Origin: Megalobrama amblycephala
Lineage: Eukaryota; Chordata; Actinopteri; Cypriniformes; Xenocyprididae
DNA: 64,000 nucleotides
Assembly (NCBI RefSeq): GCF_018812025.1
Contig: NC_063049.1
Coordinates: 15,457,734-15,521,733 of the forward strand
Reading direction: 5' to 3'
The position numbers and the translations under genes are program-made. Positions 21,303 to 31,900 of this stretch are shown here, in pieces. The first letter of the stretch is position 1. Every line of letters starts with the position of its first letter. The notes under the pieces were generated by a model. That model was not told where the DNA came from and ran no database searches. It worked only from the letters and a program-made list of their open reading frames with translations.

Positions 21303-21992
21303 ATGACCGAGGTGTCGAGGTCGTGGCAAAAACCAGCACAGTATCGTGTTTATAACCCCCAAACATCTATATATTCTAACATCATGGGGCTTAAACAGCA
21401 TGGCTATGGGACGATGCCTCGGGTCGAAGAGACGCTTGCGAGCTATCTCTCGCCCGAGTCTGCGTCATCCCTGAAATCCCCGACGCTGCCCACCAGACCG
21501 TTAAGAACCACATAAGCTCTGGTGGGCAAAGCATATGCCTCAGCAGGTCAGGCCGCAGCGTGTTTACACACGATGTCTATTCTCCAAGCCTATCAGGCTG
21601 ACCTGCTGGGGGAAATTGATTATAGCGGTGAGGCGAGTTTCGAAATGATACAGGAACTTCATAAAGCCACTGATCTATCTCTCCGTGCCACCAAGGAGAC
21701 GGCAAAAACAATCAGCCGGTCTATGGCAGCCCTGGTGGCAACGGAGAGGCATTTATGGCTAAACCTTTCAGACATCAAGGAAAGAGATAAAAGCATCTTA
21801 CTGGATGCACCGCTGTCTCCCCTGGGCCTCTTCGGCGACTCTGTCACCTCGGTTGCCGAGAGGTTCCAGGAGGCAAAAAAGCAGTCAGCGGCCTTCCAGA
21901 AGTTCCTCCCTCGCCAGTCTCTCCCGTCCGAGGCTGCTGAGCGGGAGCAGCCTCGGCCGTCTAGCAGCTCCTCATCTGCGCATAGAGCATAA
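21303..21992 (+). pseudogene. DIRS retrotransposon gag-like ORF (N-terminus missing, one in-frame stop)
   Basis: The frame contains MPRVEETLASYLSPESASSL, then a stop at 21513-21515, then in the same frame GKAYASAGQAAACLHTMSIL, RATKETAKTISRSMAAL and ERHLWLNLSDIKERDK. It ends with a serine-rich tail. These blocks are characteristic of the gag-like protein of fish DIRS elements, which is encoded upstream of RT. The start of the ORF is lost: the corresponding start region survives in the DIRS at 48178-52173 (ATG on the minus strand at 51544). The sequence left of 21303 is unrelated and adjoins the Tc1 element. Confidence 0.8.
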
Positions 21993-22131
21993 CAAAAACA
22001 AAGTGTTTGCCGCCCGTGCTCCCCCGCAAAGAGCTTGGGGACCGGGACGGGCAATCGAAGCCTTCCCGGGGTAAGACAGACCTGAGGACTGTCATTATCG
22101 CCAGGAAGGCTTCGAAGAAGTCCTGACGCCA

Positions 22132-23069
22132 GTGGCCCAGGACTTCCGAGGGCAGCCCCTCCCCCCCCGGAGAGGGTCCTGTATTAAGATCTATCAAATT
22201 AACTCCTCTCCGGTGCCCTCAGGGGGCCGTTCTGCCAACCCTGCAACCTCGTGTGCTTCAGGGCGCAGCAGTTCCCACCGACCCTCTGAGGAGGGCCGGC
22301 CAGCGTTTGATGCTGTTCCCTGCCGGTACGCCGCTTCAGGGCGCCGAGTCAAGTGCTCAAAAAACACCAGAGGCCAGTCTCTAGAGACTGGTTCCCTTAG
22401 TAGAATTTCTGGAAGAATGGAAACGTCTTCCCAACATTTCTCAATGGGTGCTGCGAATGATAGAAAAGGGTTACAAAATACAATTCGGGTTTCGCCCGCC
22501 CCAATTCAACGGGGTCCTCCCTACAGTGGTGGGCCCCCAGCAGTCTCTGGTTATGGAACAAGAAGTTATGACACTTTTGCAAAAAGGAGCTATAGAAAGG
22601 GTTCCTCCTCCCAGCAAACAGTCAGGGTTTTACAGCCGTTACTTCATCGTTCCGAAGAGGGATGGAGGGTTGCGTCCCATAATAGATTTAAGTATGCTAA
22701 ATCGTTCAGTACAAAAGCTCAAGTTCAAGATGCTTACACTCAAACAGAGCACCACCCAGATCAGGTCTGAGGACTGGTTTGTGACAATAGATCTGAAAGA
22801 CGCTTACTTTCATGTGTCAATCCATCCTTCACATTGGAAGTTCCTCAGGTTTGCTTTCGGGGGCGAAGCTTACCAATACAAGGTTCTTCCCTTTGGCCTA
22901 TCCCTTTCACCCCGCACCTTCACGAAGCGCGTGGATGCAGCTCTGGCTCCTCTGAGACTCCAGGGCATCCGCGTGCTAAATTATATCAACGATTGGTTGA
23001 TTCTAGCTCAATCAGAGCAACAAGCAGTTCAACATCGAGATGTAGTTCTGTCACATATGAGAAGGTTAG
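22132..23069 (+). pseudogene. DIRS retrotransposon pol: reverse transcriptase N-terminal half
   Basis: The best frame begins around 22448 (MIEKGYKIQFGFRPPQF). It reads through RT blocks FYSRYFIVPKRDGGLRPIID, WFVTIDLKDAYFHVSIHP, FRFAFGGEAYQYKVLPFGLS and the active-site region YINDWLILA, where the usual D-D pair reads ND-x. Upstream, 22132-22440 corresponds to the pre-RT SGGRSANPAT region in another frame. It is cut at about 23070 by an unrelated repeat beginning GCCGGGTTCACACCGC. RNase H, methylase and tyrosine recombinase are missing from this copy. The RT catalyses cDNA synthesis in the DIRS order. The change at the catalytic pair suggests an inactive copy, though I read it by eye only. Confidence 0.85.
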
Positions 23070-24740
23070 GCCGGGTTCACACCGCAAGCGGCAGCAGAGC
23101 GTAAGCAGCGCATATTTTTTTCGGCGCCCATGTTAACTCCCTCGGGTCGGCGGTCACGCCGGCGTGATCACCGCGTTTTTTTTCTAACCAGTGTGAAAGA
23201 GACTCAAAATACTCTGTCAATGTTGCACATACAATTAAAAGTTATACACCATTTTAATCTGTGGAATATCTTCTTTTATTTGTGTACACTCAGAGTAACA
23301 ACAAAATGTTGTGCTTTTTGTAAAATAAAGAAAACTAACATGATGCGTGATCTCTCGTCTCCCTCTGAACGAACTCCAATCTGATAGTTCTCAGAAAATG
23401 AACTGTAACTTAGTGAATACTAATCACAAAAAAAATAGACTTATGTCTAAAAAAACGTTGAAATGTCAGGTTTTAAATCATGTAAGTCAAATCGAAAACA
23501 AACATTCTGGGTTTGTAATCTGTATGAAAAGAGAGCCATGTCAGAAGTCCGTGATTCAGCTCATTAACCGCTAATGCGGCCACGCCCACGGAGGGAGCGC
23601 TATTCAGACGCAAATTCAGTCAATACATGCATACATCGTCTCAATCGTGTATTTATTGTCTTGAAAAGTGTTTTGAATAGCTCTAGTTAGCGATCTCTGG
23701 CCTCTGTTAGTTCGGTTAGTTCCTGGATTGCCTATTCTTCTTTAGCAGGCATTTGTGGACAAAAGGGGCAGAGCGCCCTCCGACTGCAAGTATGAATTGA
23801 AAACACAGTATCCAGCGCTCATAGTAATGACAATAAATCCTGAATAAATATTACTTCTCTGTATAGAAAATTGACAAACATATGAGAATCCATCAATATT
23901 TCTCCAAATGTGCATGCTTTTAAGCTAAAAGCCTATATGAAATGCCATAGAGGTAACATAATTGTTCAGACACTTTGCATCACAGAAATACATTATATTT
24001 TAAAGAATATAATAGAATACCATTATTTTAAATTGTAATAATATTTCACAGTATAGCTGTTTTTTCTGTATGTTTGATTTACACCATGATGAGATTTGAG
24101 ACATGATCAACAGAGGGTTTTTTCACAGCCTACCTGTCTGAAAGAGCTCATTATTTATGCAGGTCATTAGAGCTCTTTATGTGATTCTTTTGTCTTCTCA
24201 GGTGAGAATCACCCATTATTCATGATGATTCACGCCTCCACGCATACTCTCTCTATTGTTTTATATGAACAAGCAGGAAGCATAATTTTTACCTCATTTT
24301 GAAGCAAAAACTCTAGTCTACAACCTCAAATACCCAGAAGTCTTGTGAACAAAGATTTAATATATATTTTTTGGCTTTATTTCAGTGACTTAAGATTTTT
24401 GTTTTTTCAATAACCACGCATAAACTTTATTCCTTCAAAAACACAAACATGTACATACATGTTCCTCACATATTATTGTAGCCTAGTTTGTGCTGAATAC
24501 AGTGTAATGACACTTTTTCCATTAATATGTTTATGAACAACTGAAAAAAGCACAAATGTCAGGGCATGTCAAAACTTCTCCAGGGCCCCAAAAATCCTCA
24601 GACCCCTGAGGGTTAACAGATGAGAGCATTCACACCGCACGCAGAGGCTGCGCGGCAGCGCGGAGCAGAGCAGAAGCAGCAGTGCCACGATCGTTTCGGC
24701 GCTGGGTCTATTTTTGCTGCGCTGCTAACGCTCAATTAAA
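23070..24740. mobile_element. GCAGCGC-rich MITE interrupted by a piggyBac-like element
   Basis: GTTCACACCGCAAGCGGC to the left of the insertion and CATTCACACCGCACGC to its right are the kind of terminal blocks found in a common fish MITE. The right flank continues with GCAGAAGCAGCAGTGCC and GCTGCGCTGCTAACGCTC. Outer boundaries and target duplication are not clear. Confidence 0.45.
23137..24612. mobile_element. piggyBac-like non-autonomous element, copy C
   Basis: TTAA flanks lie at 23133-23136 and 24613-24616. The left end CTCCCTCGGGTCGGC is followed by a perfect 14-bp palindrome at 23154-23167, and the right end is CAGACCCCTGAGGG. The interior is close to copy B and lacks the B-specific extra block. 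There is no transposase. It is inserted in the MITE at 23070-24740. Confidence 0.8.
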
Positions 24741-25300
24741 GTGAAAGTACACCTTTGATGGACAAAATAAATATGATTTCACACAAAAAGTGCTCAAAAT
24801 GCACAGAATAAGCATATCTAGTGTGTTTTAACAAGAATTGAAGTATGTCAGGAAAGAAAATCAATATTAAAAAATATTTATAGAAGATTTACTCATTTAA
24901 ACTTGTTTTTAATTATTCAGTTTGGGTTAAAGTATGGTATATTATAGAAAACTAAACTAGCCAGAAAATATGATATATAAACATTAATTTAGTTATTACA
25001 CAGACAGCAATATAGGCTCTTGCATACCCAAATCAAACCCGAGTTTTTTTCGCCGAGTTTGCAGTCTTGTAAACATGTTCACGCATCAGATGATGTAAAA
25101 CACAAAGCTTACCTCATTTGTGTGCAGCAATGGATGACACGAGGCTTTTATTTATTTATTTTTATTTATTTTATGTTTATATGTGAGTGTTGTACACTTT
25201 GCAGTAATACAACATATTTGTGTTTCCATCAAAGATTTGTGCAGGTTTAATTTGTTTGTCAGACGTTAATTGACGATGGGGCCACCCAAACTTTCAGCCA
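24741..25300. other. Intergenic, nothing recognised
   Basis: AT-rich sequence, no supported gene or element boundary. Confidence 0.4.
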
Positions 25301-25309
25301 AATGTTACA

Positions 25310-25580
25310 AAAATGAAAAATGTCACTTACTCACCCTCAAGTTGTTCCAAACATGTATACAATTCTTTGTTCTGCTGTACACAAAGGAATATATTTGGAA
25401 GAATGTTTGTAACCAAGCAGATCTTGCCCCTCATTGACTACCATATGGAAAAAAATACTATAGTCCTTCTTCCAAATATGTTACTTTGTGTACAGCAGAA
25501 CAAAGACATACAGGTTTGGAACTACTTGAGGGGGAGTAAATGACAGAATTTTCATTTTTGGTTGAACTATCACTTTAATA
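25310..25580. repeat. TTAA-type dispersed repeat fragment
   Basis: AAAATGAAAAATGTCACTTACTCACCCTC on one side and GGGGGAGTAAATGACAGAATTTTCATTTTTGGTTGAACTATC on the other are inverted termini of a very common fish MITE. A complete TTAA-bounded relative lies at 36648-37204. Internal blocks GTACACAAAG and TTTGTGTACAGCAGAACAAAG are also inverted. Confidence 0.6.
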
Positions 25581-25659
25581 ATGATTAAAAAAAGAATCTC
25601 GCATATGAAATGATATCAAAGTAAGAACCAACTTGTGTAATAAATATGCTTACACTACT

Positions 25660-26600
25660 AGTAGGGGTGCAACGGATCGTAGTTGATCTGTGATCCGTAT
25701 GAACCAGGCCCCACTACAAATGGTAACATCTTCAATTCATGTGTTGGGCAAAAAAAAAAAAAAAAGTCCCAATCACCCTTAATTCACCCTATTTAATAGT
25801 GAACATTATAAATTAGACAAAATGGTAGATGGCAAACTGTTTCCAATGGGATTAGTTTTGGTGATTTGCATGCATGCATATTTTTGATTAGCTAGGCCTA
25901 CATTATAGATAACTTCTGTGTATTATGTCAAGTCAAAATTGAATTGTAGATAGGCTATCTTCAGTACCAATTAGACTAGTTAAAAAAAACCCCGACTTGC
26001 CACATAGTCGTAGTGCAGTCAGCTCTTTTGACCACGCATGGGCGTTAGTGGACTATGAGTGAAAAATTTCCAGCTCAAAGCAGACTCAAAACTGAATGAA
26101 TGACATTGTCACAATGTTATAAACGGACATAACCATCCAAATTTGGGCTATTCAGCGCTTCACAATGCACCATTTTAATACAGCTGTACAGAAAATCATG
26201 ATGTTTATTACATATATATATTTATATTTATTATATTATATTTACTAGTCTCATTAAGCAGATAAAATGCCATAACATAGCCTTACATCTTCATACAATC
26301 TGAAAAACTTGGCCTATATTTTCTGATATCTGTCAAGACCATTATTAATAGCCTATAACCTAGGCTTTCTACATTGGCGTGTTCTTGTTGTGTATACACA
26401 CAAACAAGGTTGCCAGGTATTAATTCAGAGGATCAACGCACATAGCAAAAGGATGCATTTTAATTTTTCTTTGCCTACAAACATTTGGCTGCCGCGGTAC
26501 ATTATAAAAGGTATCCCAAAAAAATCCCAACCCGCGGGTCTGTTTTTTTTTTTTTTTTTTCTCCGTGACAGGATTTTCAAAATAGCCCAATTGTGCGGGT
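25660..26600. other. Non-coding, fragments of DNA repeats
   Basis: AGGGGTGCAACGGATC at about 25665 looks like a hAT left end without a partner. A-rich (25750) and T-rich (26541) runs are present. No gene is supported. Confidence 0.35.
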
Positions 26601-26609
26601 AAACCCGAA

Positions 26610-26855
26610 ATGTGAGGAAGTCGGCCGCATATTCACAGATTCGGATTCCCTGATCAATAACTCGTGAGCTAAACGCTGTTACTACACAAATAACACCTTC
26701 AATCGTAGTACTGTAGAGATGCAGCAGCTACAACCAAATGTCTCAAAATCAGCTTTCCTTCGCAGTGAACAAAACACATTGATCTCTATGCGTGGGCGGC
26801 TGGGAGACAAGATTCGAAGGGACCGTCTGCAAAGTGCAAAACCCGAAAATCAAAT
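26610..26855. repeat. Inverted repeat, left arm
   Basis: The complement of this block matches 28475-28700. Shared pieces include GGGTTTTGCACTTTG, GACGGTCCCTTCGAA, GCATAGAGATCAA and GGTGTTATTTGTGTAGTAAC. The arms are separated by about 1.6 kb. The right arm ends about 155 bases before the start codon of the Ig-receptor gene. Confidence 0.8.
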
Positions 26856-28474
26856 TGCTAGCTAAAATCAAACTTAGAAAAAAACGAACAATTGAATCAG
26901 CGTGATATCTACCTTAAATTACCAAAACCATCTTTCTGAAAATTTTATTTGAAATGTAATTTATTTTTTTGTTTCGACTCATTCCCATTAGTTTGAATGG
27001 AGAGGGCGAAGTATATGACCGATGCATCCAGCCACCAGGGGACGATCAAAGAGCCCGCAGCTTAACATTTCAGGAATATGAGGCACACCCGGTTCATCCC
27101 TACCAAAGAATATACACTAACAAGAAGCGACAGTCAATAGAACGTTCCATTGCAACACCGGCGCCCAGCAGCAGCCCTGCGTTTCCGCCATTTTGGGGTG
27201 AAAGCGAGTTGGCAGCCCAGTTTCTATGGCAATATCAGCTGCTTTGTTTAAAAAAAAACGTACATTAAAGCTGAAATCCAACCTGAATGATGACAACACA
27301 GAATAAATCACTAGTGATCATCAAATCCTTTTTACAGTTTATTTTACACACTGTTTAAGTCTTCTTTATTCGCAAAACCTCTCTAGAAACCCAGTCAGTT
27401 TAGGTTAAAATTCTTTAAAAGGCTTATAAACAATGAATGATTACAAATATATGAAATTAAATTAAGGACATGCATCAGAAAAATTGGGAATGTTGGACAA
27501 TAAATATATGAATATAACAGCTTGATTTTGCAGTGTTGTCTAATGTCCATTAAAGCAAAATTGTCCAAAAGTGTGAATTATGCGATAACGGACACAGCAA
27601 TGCATCATGTATTATAAGATCATTATGTTTGTAGCGTGATCCATTAAAACGTACAATATTCAATTCAGACCTAGTGATACTATTATTACTATTACTCCAC
27701 TAGGTCTGAATATTGCTAGCTGCAAACATGATGATCTTATATTTATTAATTATTAATTTACTATTAATAAAGGTGTAAAGTTGCATAAAATGGAAATACT
27801 CAAAGTAGGCTAACTGTTACCTCAGATGGATGAATGGTTGGATTCCACAACTGGTAAAATAAAACATATATAAGACAATACAACATTTACTGTGGAGCCA
27901 TACAATTTAATAATTTACATAATTAAAAAAACCTGTTCTATTGCGCTTCTGATTTGGCAGTGAAATTCACCGATTTTGGGTGCATAAGATGTGAAGGATT
28001 CTATGGTCCAGTTAGTATTTTCACCCCATAATGGCGGCCACGCTACCGGAGCGCCATCTAGTGGCTGTTAGCCAAAAAGTATCAAAGTGTCGCCTCCTGG
28101 GTTCTAAACTCTTTGTCCCTACCCTCCTTTCATCACGGGTGGGGATACACACCAAATGTGTTGTTTGTTTGCATGCCCAAGCAGCTCGAGGGAGCTGTTT
28201 GTGATCAGGATCCTCTCCCTCTGAGAACACTGCACTCCCACCGAGCCTTCTTCGAGGAGAGTGGTTGTTTGTATTACAGTGCAGTGTATTACAGTTATTT
28301 AATATTTTTCAATATAAAAAAAAATCATAAGAATTGAAAAAGACATTTTTCCAAAAAAAAAAAAAAAAATGGTGTTGTAGTATAAGCAAGCCAACAGTGG
28401 TGTGTGAAATAAATGTGGTGATACTACAGTGTGCAACATTGAAAGTTATTGACTGTTTTTGTAGTAACGCTTTT
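26856..28474. other. Spacer between inverted repeat arms
   Basis: It contains GAATGGAGAGGGCGAAGTAT...CCACCAGGGGACGATC-type sequence (26995-27050), a motif I recognise from dispersed fish repeats, and an inverted pair of short ACCTAGTG/CACTAGGT segments (27670-27712). No coding gene is supported. The 99-residue open frame at 26969 lies within repeat sequence. Confidence 0.4.
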
Positions 28475-28700
28475 CGGGTTTTGCACTTTGTAGACGGTCC
28501 CTTCGAATAAGTCTCTCTCAGTCGTCAGCGCATAGAGATCAACGTATTTTGTCCACTGTGTATTTTGCGGAGTAAAGCTGATTTTGAGTAGAATTTGGTT
28601 GTAGTTGCTGCTTCTTTACATTTTTACGAAATAAAAGAGGTGTTATTTGTGTAGTAACAGCATTTAGCTCACGAATCTGTGAATATGCGACCAATTTTAC
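28475..28700. repeat. Inverted repeat, right arm
   Basis: Partner of 26610-26855. It lies immediately upstream of the presumed 5' UTR of the Ig-receptor gene, so it may be part of its promoter region. Confidence 0.8.
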
Positions 28701-28756
28701 TTAAGTGTACGACTTTGATGCCTACGTCCATCTTACTCACTGTTAATATCAGAAAA

Positions 28757-28768
28757 CTATATATTTAA
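28757..28768 (+). promoter_or_regulatory. TATA-like sequence upstream of exon 1
   Basis: CTATATATTTAA lies about 90 bases before the ATG at 28856. The position is compatible with a core promoter and a short 5' UTR, but AT-rich motifs are common here. Confidence 0.25.
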
Positions 28769-28855
28769 TCAATGTATGGACTAAAGGCAAACCCAACATG
28801 CAGATGAAATAACGATGGAAGATTACTACAACTAATGAAGAGTATCTGATCGAGA

Positions 28856-28976
28856 ATGGATGGATGGACTTTCTTAAATTTAACGAAATTCCTTTGTTTA
28901 TGTTGGAAAACAGTTCCTGTGACACTGCTGCTGCTTGATTTTATTTTATTTTCATTCATCTTCGTAAGATCTGCAG
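28856..28976 (+). CDS. Ig-receptor exon 1: signal peptide
   Basis: The first ATG after an in-frame TGA (28847-28849) opens 40 codons: a polar start, then the hydrophobic core VTLLLLDFILFSFIFV and a small-residue RSA end, as for a signal peptide. The donor GTGAGT follows at 28977. The last base, G, joins GT of exon 2 to make Gly (phase 1). Other ATGs at 28860 and 28864 are out of frame. A short upstream reading frame starts at 28814. No other upstream exon compatible with the V exon was found in intron 1. Confidence 0.65.
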
Positions 28977-31900
28977 GTGAGTAGGCCTTGGCTACATGGG
29001 CATCAGTGTGTTGTTGTCCTCATGCTATACTGGTGACGGAGGAGACTACATTTTAGTTTAGAGTCTGCTATTAAAAAACGCAGATGCAGCCTTGATGTGT
29101 AATAAGCGTTGATGAATTGTTTTCGGATAGTGATCTATGAATTACTTTTGTCTAAAATGTTATATCTGAAAAATTTATCAGAGATTTGTACTGTAATATA
29201 AGCTATATCATGCTGTTTTCATTCCGAAGTGAAATGTTAAATTCAAATCAAATATCAAATATTTCAAAATTCTTCCATTTCACACATCTTTATTCATAAC
29301 CCATGCCAGGTGGAAATAATAGCCTAAATCTGAATTTAGAATCTATTGCTATTAAGATGTCCCATAAAATAGCCTATTAGCATATGGTGTAATTGAGATG
29401 CATATTTGACTGGGATTCCATTTGTCTTGAATTTGTACGTTATTCAACTAAATTGACCAATATGGAATATTTAATTATTTATAGAGTATTTTAAATTACA
29501 TAATTTCAAATAAATAAATACGGTAACACTTAACAACAATAATGTTCATTAGTTAAACACTAGTTAAAGGTGGTACAGAGGATGTTTTCGTCGACTGAGT
29601 TTTTGAAATGAGCGCATGCGGAAGAACAATCCCCCTCCTTCACAGCTAATTTCAAGTGAACGCCTCCCAAAACTCGTGCACGAGTGTTTGTTTACCACCG
29701 GCATTCGCTGTGTTATTAAGCCGGGCACACATTTTACGACTAGCTAAAACATTCTGACTGTGCTCAGCATACAGCGATAGTTTCCTGCTCCTGAAGCAGA
29801 TTTATATACTTTCACATGGAATTTGAACACCGACTGTAATAAACACAACTGGCTCTGACTGGACGCGTTTGAGCGCGATCAGTCATAAGTATCAATTTAC
29901 ATTCATAATCGGCCTTACAATCGTTAAGCCGCGCACACACTTAGTGGATTCATTATGTCGGACTCACCGCAGGTAACTCATAATCTGCAGTTGTTACTCC
30001 TGTCTCCTGACAAAAGCATTGCATGCGGCGCATGTAGAGTGTGGAAAGTTACTAGAGCGCGCAGCCGCGCGTCTCTCACAAGGAACGTCATGGCAGTGAT
30101 TGACAAGCCAGAGGGCCAATCCGCGCACGTCTCTCACAATGGTAGTGATTGACAAGCCAGAGGACCAATCGTTTACGCGATGATCGCGTAAACGATTGGC
30201 TGATGTTTTTAAGGCCCTACCTCGTGCACAGATGATGTATATTAATAATATTCCTTTCATTGCACCTAATAAATAGTCTTTTTATCACTTAATAAAGACA
30301 GTTTCAAGTAATATTGCAAAAATGTATAAAACAAAACATCCTCTTTACCACCTTTAATATATTAACCAAGCGGAAACCCCCAGTTTCTCTTGAAGCCAAA
30401 ACAAAGTGAAGTGACTTAAACTGCAATTCATCAACTGGCCGCTAGGCTCCAAAAGAAAGCAGAATCTCATTGAGCCCCATGTTAAAATGGCCAACTTTAC
30501 AGCAGAAAAAAACAAACAAACAAAAAACATTTACAGCTGGTACAAATAGTGGTTTTGGTCTATACTGCTAATTTTGCCCTTCATGACAACTCTGAGGGGG
30601 GTGATTTTTTTTTTTATAACTCAGACGTTTACATTATATTAAGCCTTAAAGTTCTGCATAATTAAGGGTGTGGTCACTTGAGTGACGTGCTGTCTGTGAG
30701 TAAAATGTCTGTGAGCACTTTACCTCAGCTAATTCTAGCCGCTGAATTTGGCATCTCTGCCGTGTTTGTGCTTTTTTCTGGATTATGTTACACAATCGTA
30801 AAATAATATGGCTTGCTGCGTTAATGGTTGAGACTTGAGACAGATTTGTGTCTGTGTAGATGTGCGAGCATGCTCAAGATAAACAGAACACAAATTGTTG
30901 GATCGTGGCATTGTCTATAAGTTTTGATCGTGAGATTTACTACAATGACAATGGCGGGAGGATATAAAACTCTAACAGCACTGCTTGGATGTTATAACTA
31001 AAACTGCTGCATTTTGAAAAATTATACTTTGGATGCAGGCTCATTTGTTTGTTAGGTAAATACGATCATATACAGTTTTACAACATAAATGCTGCTCAGG
31101 TTGCATAATTTCTTGAAGAACAATGATGGAGAGTAGAGGCCCATTTCAGAAAGGAGGTTAAGTGAGAACTCTGAGTATGTTAACCCTGAAATGAGGGAAA
31201 CTCTGGGTTTTCTGTTTCAGAATGGGAGGTATGCCAAACCCGAGAAAGCAGGTTAAGTCAAGCCTGTTTCTGAAAGAGAGGTAACTTACAGGTCCTTCTC
31301 AAAAAATTAGCATATTGTGATAAAAGTTCATTATTTTCCATAATGTAATGATAAAAATTAAACTTTCATATATTTTAGATTCATTGCACACCAACTGAAA
31401 TATTTCAGGTCTTTTATTGTTTTAATACTGATGATTTTGGCATACAGCTCATGAAAACCCCCCAAAAATTAGCATATTAGCAAATCTAAAAAAGTTAGCA
31501 TATTTCATCCGACCAATAAAAGAAAAGTGTTTTTAATACAAAAAAAGTCAACCTTCAAATAATTATGTTCAGTTATGCACTCAATACTTGGTCGGGAATC
31601 CTTTTGCAGAAATGACTGCTTCAATGCGGCGTGGCATGGAGGCAATCAGCCTGTGGCACTGCTGAGGTGTTATGGAGGCCCAGGATGCTTCGATAGCGGC
31701 CTTAAGCTCATCCAGAGTGTTGGGTCTTGCGTCTCTCAACTTTCTCTTCACAATATCCCACAGATTCTCTATGGGGTTCAGGTCAGGAGAGTTGGCAGGC
31801 CAATTGAGCACAGTAATACCATGGTCAGTAAACCATTTACCAGTGGTTTTGGCACTGTGAGCAGGTGCCAGGTCGTGCTGAAAAATGAAATCTTCATCTC

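Noticed and set aside
22132..22770. 212-residue open frame overlapping the DIRS RT
   Set aside because: The RT reading in the other frame carries all conserved blocks. This frame is a shadow except for the short pre-RT part at its start.
26969..27268. 99-residue open frame
   Set aside because: It lies in sequence with motifs of dispersed repeats and has no domain, signal peptide or splice context.
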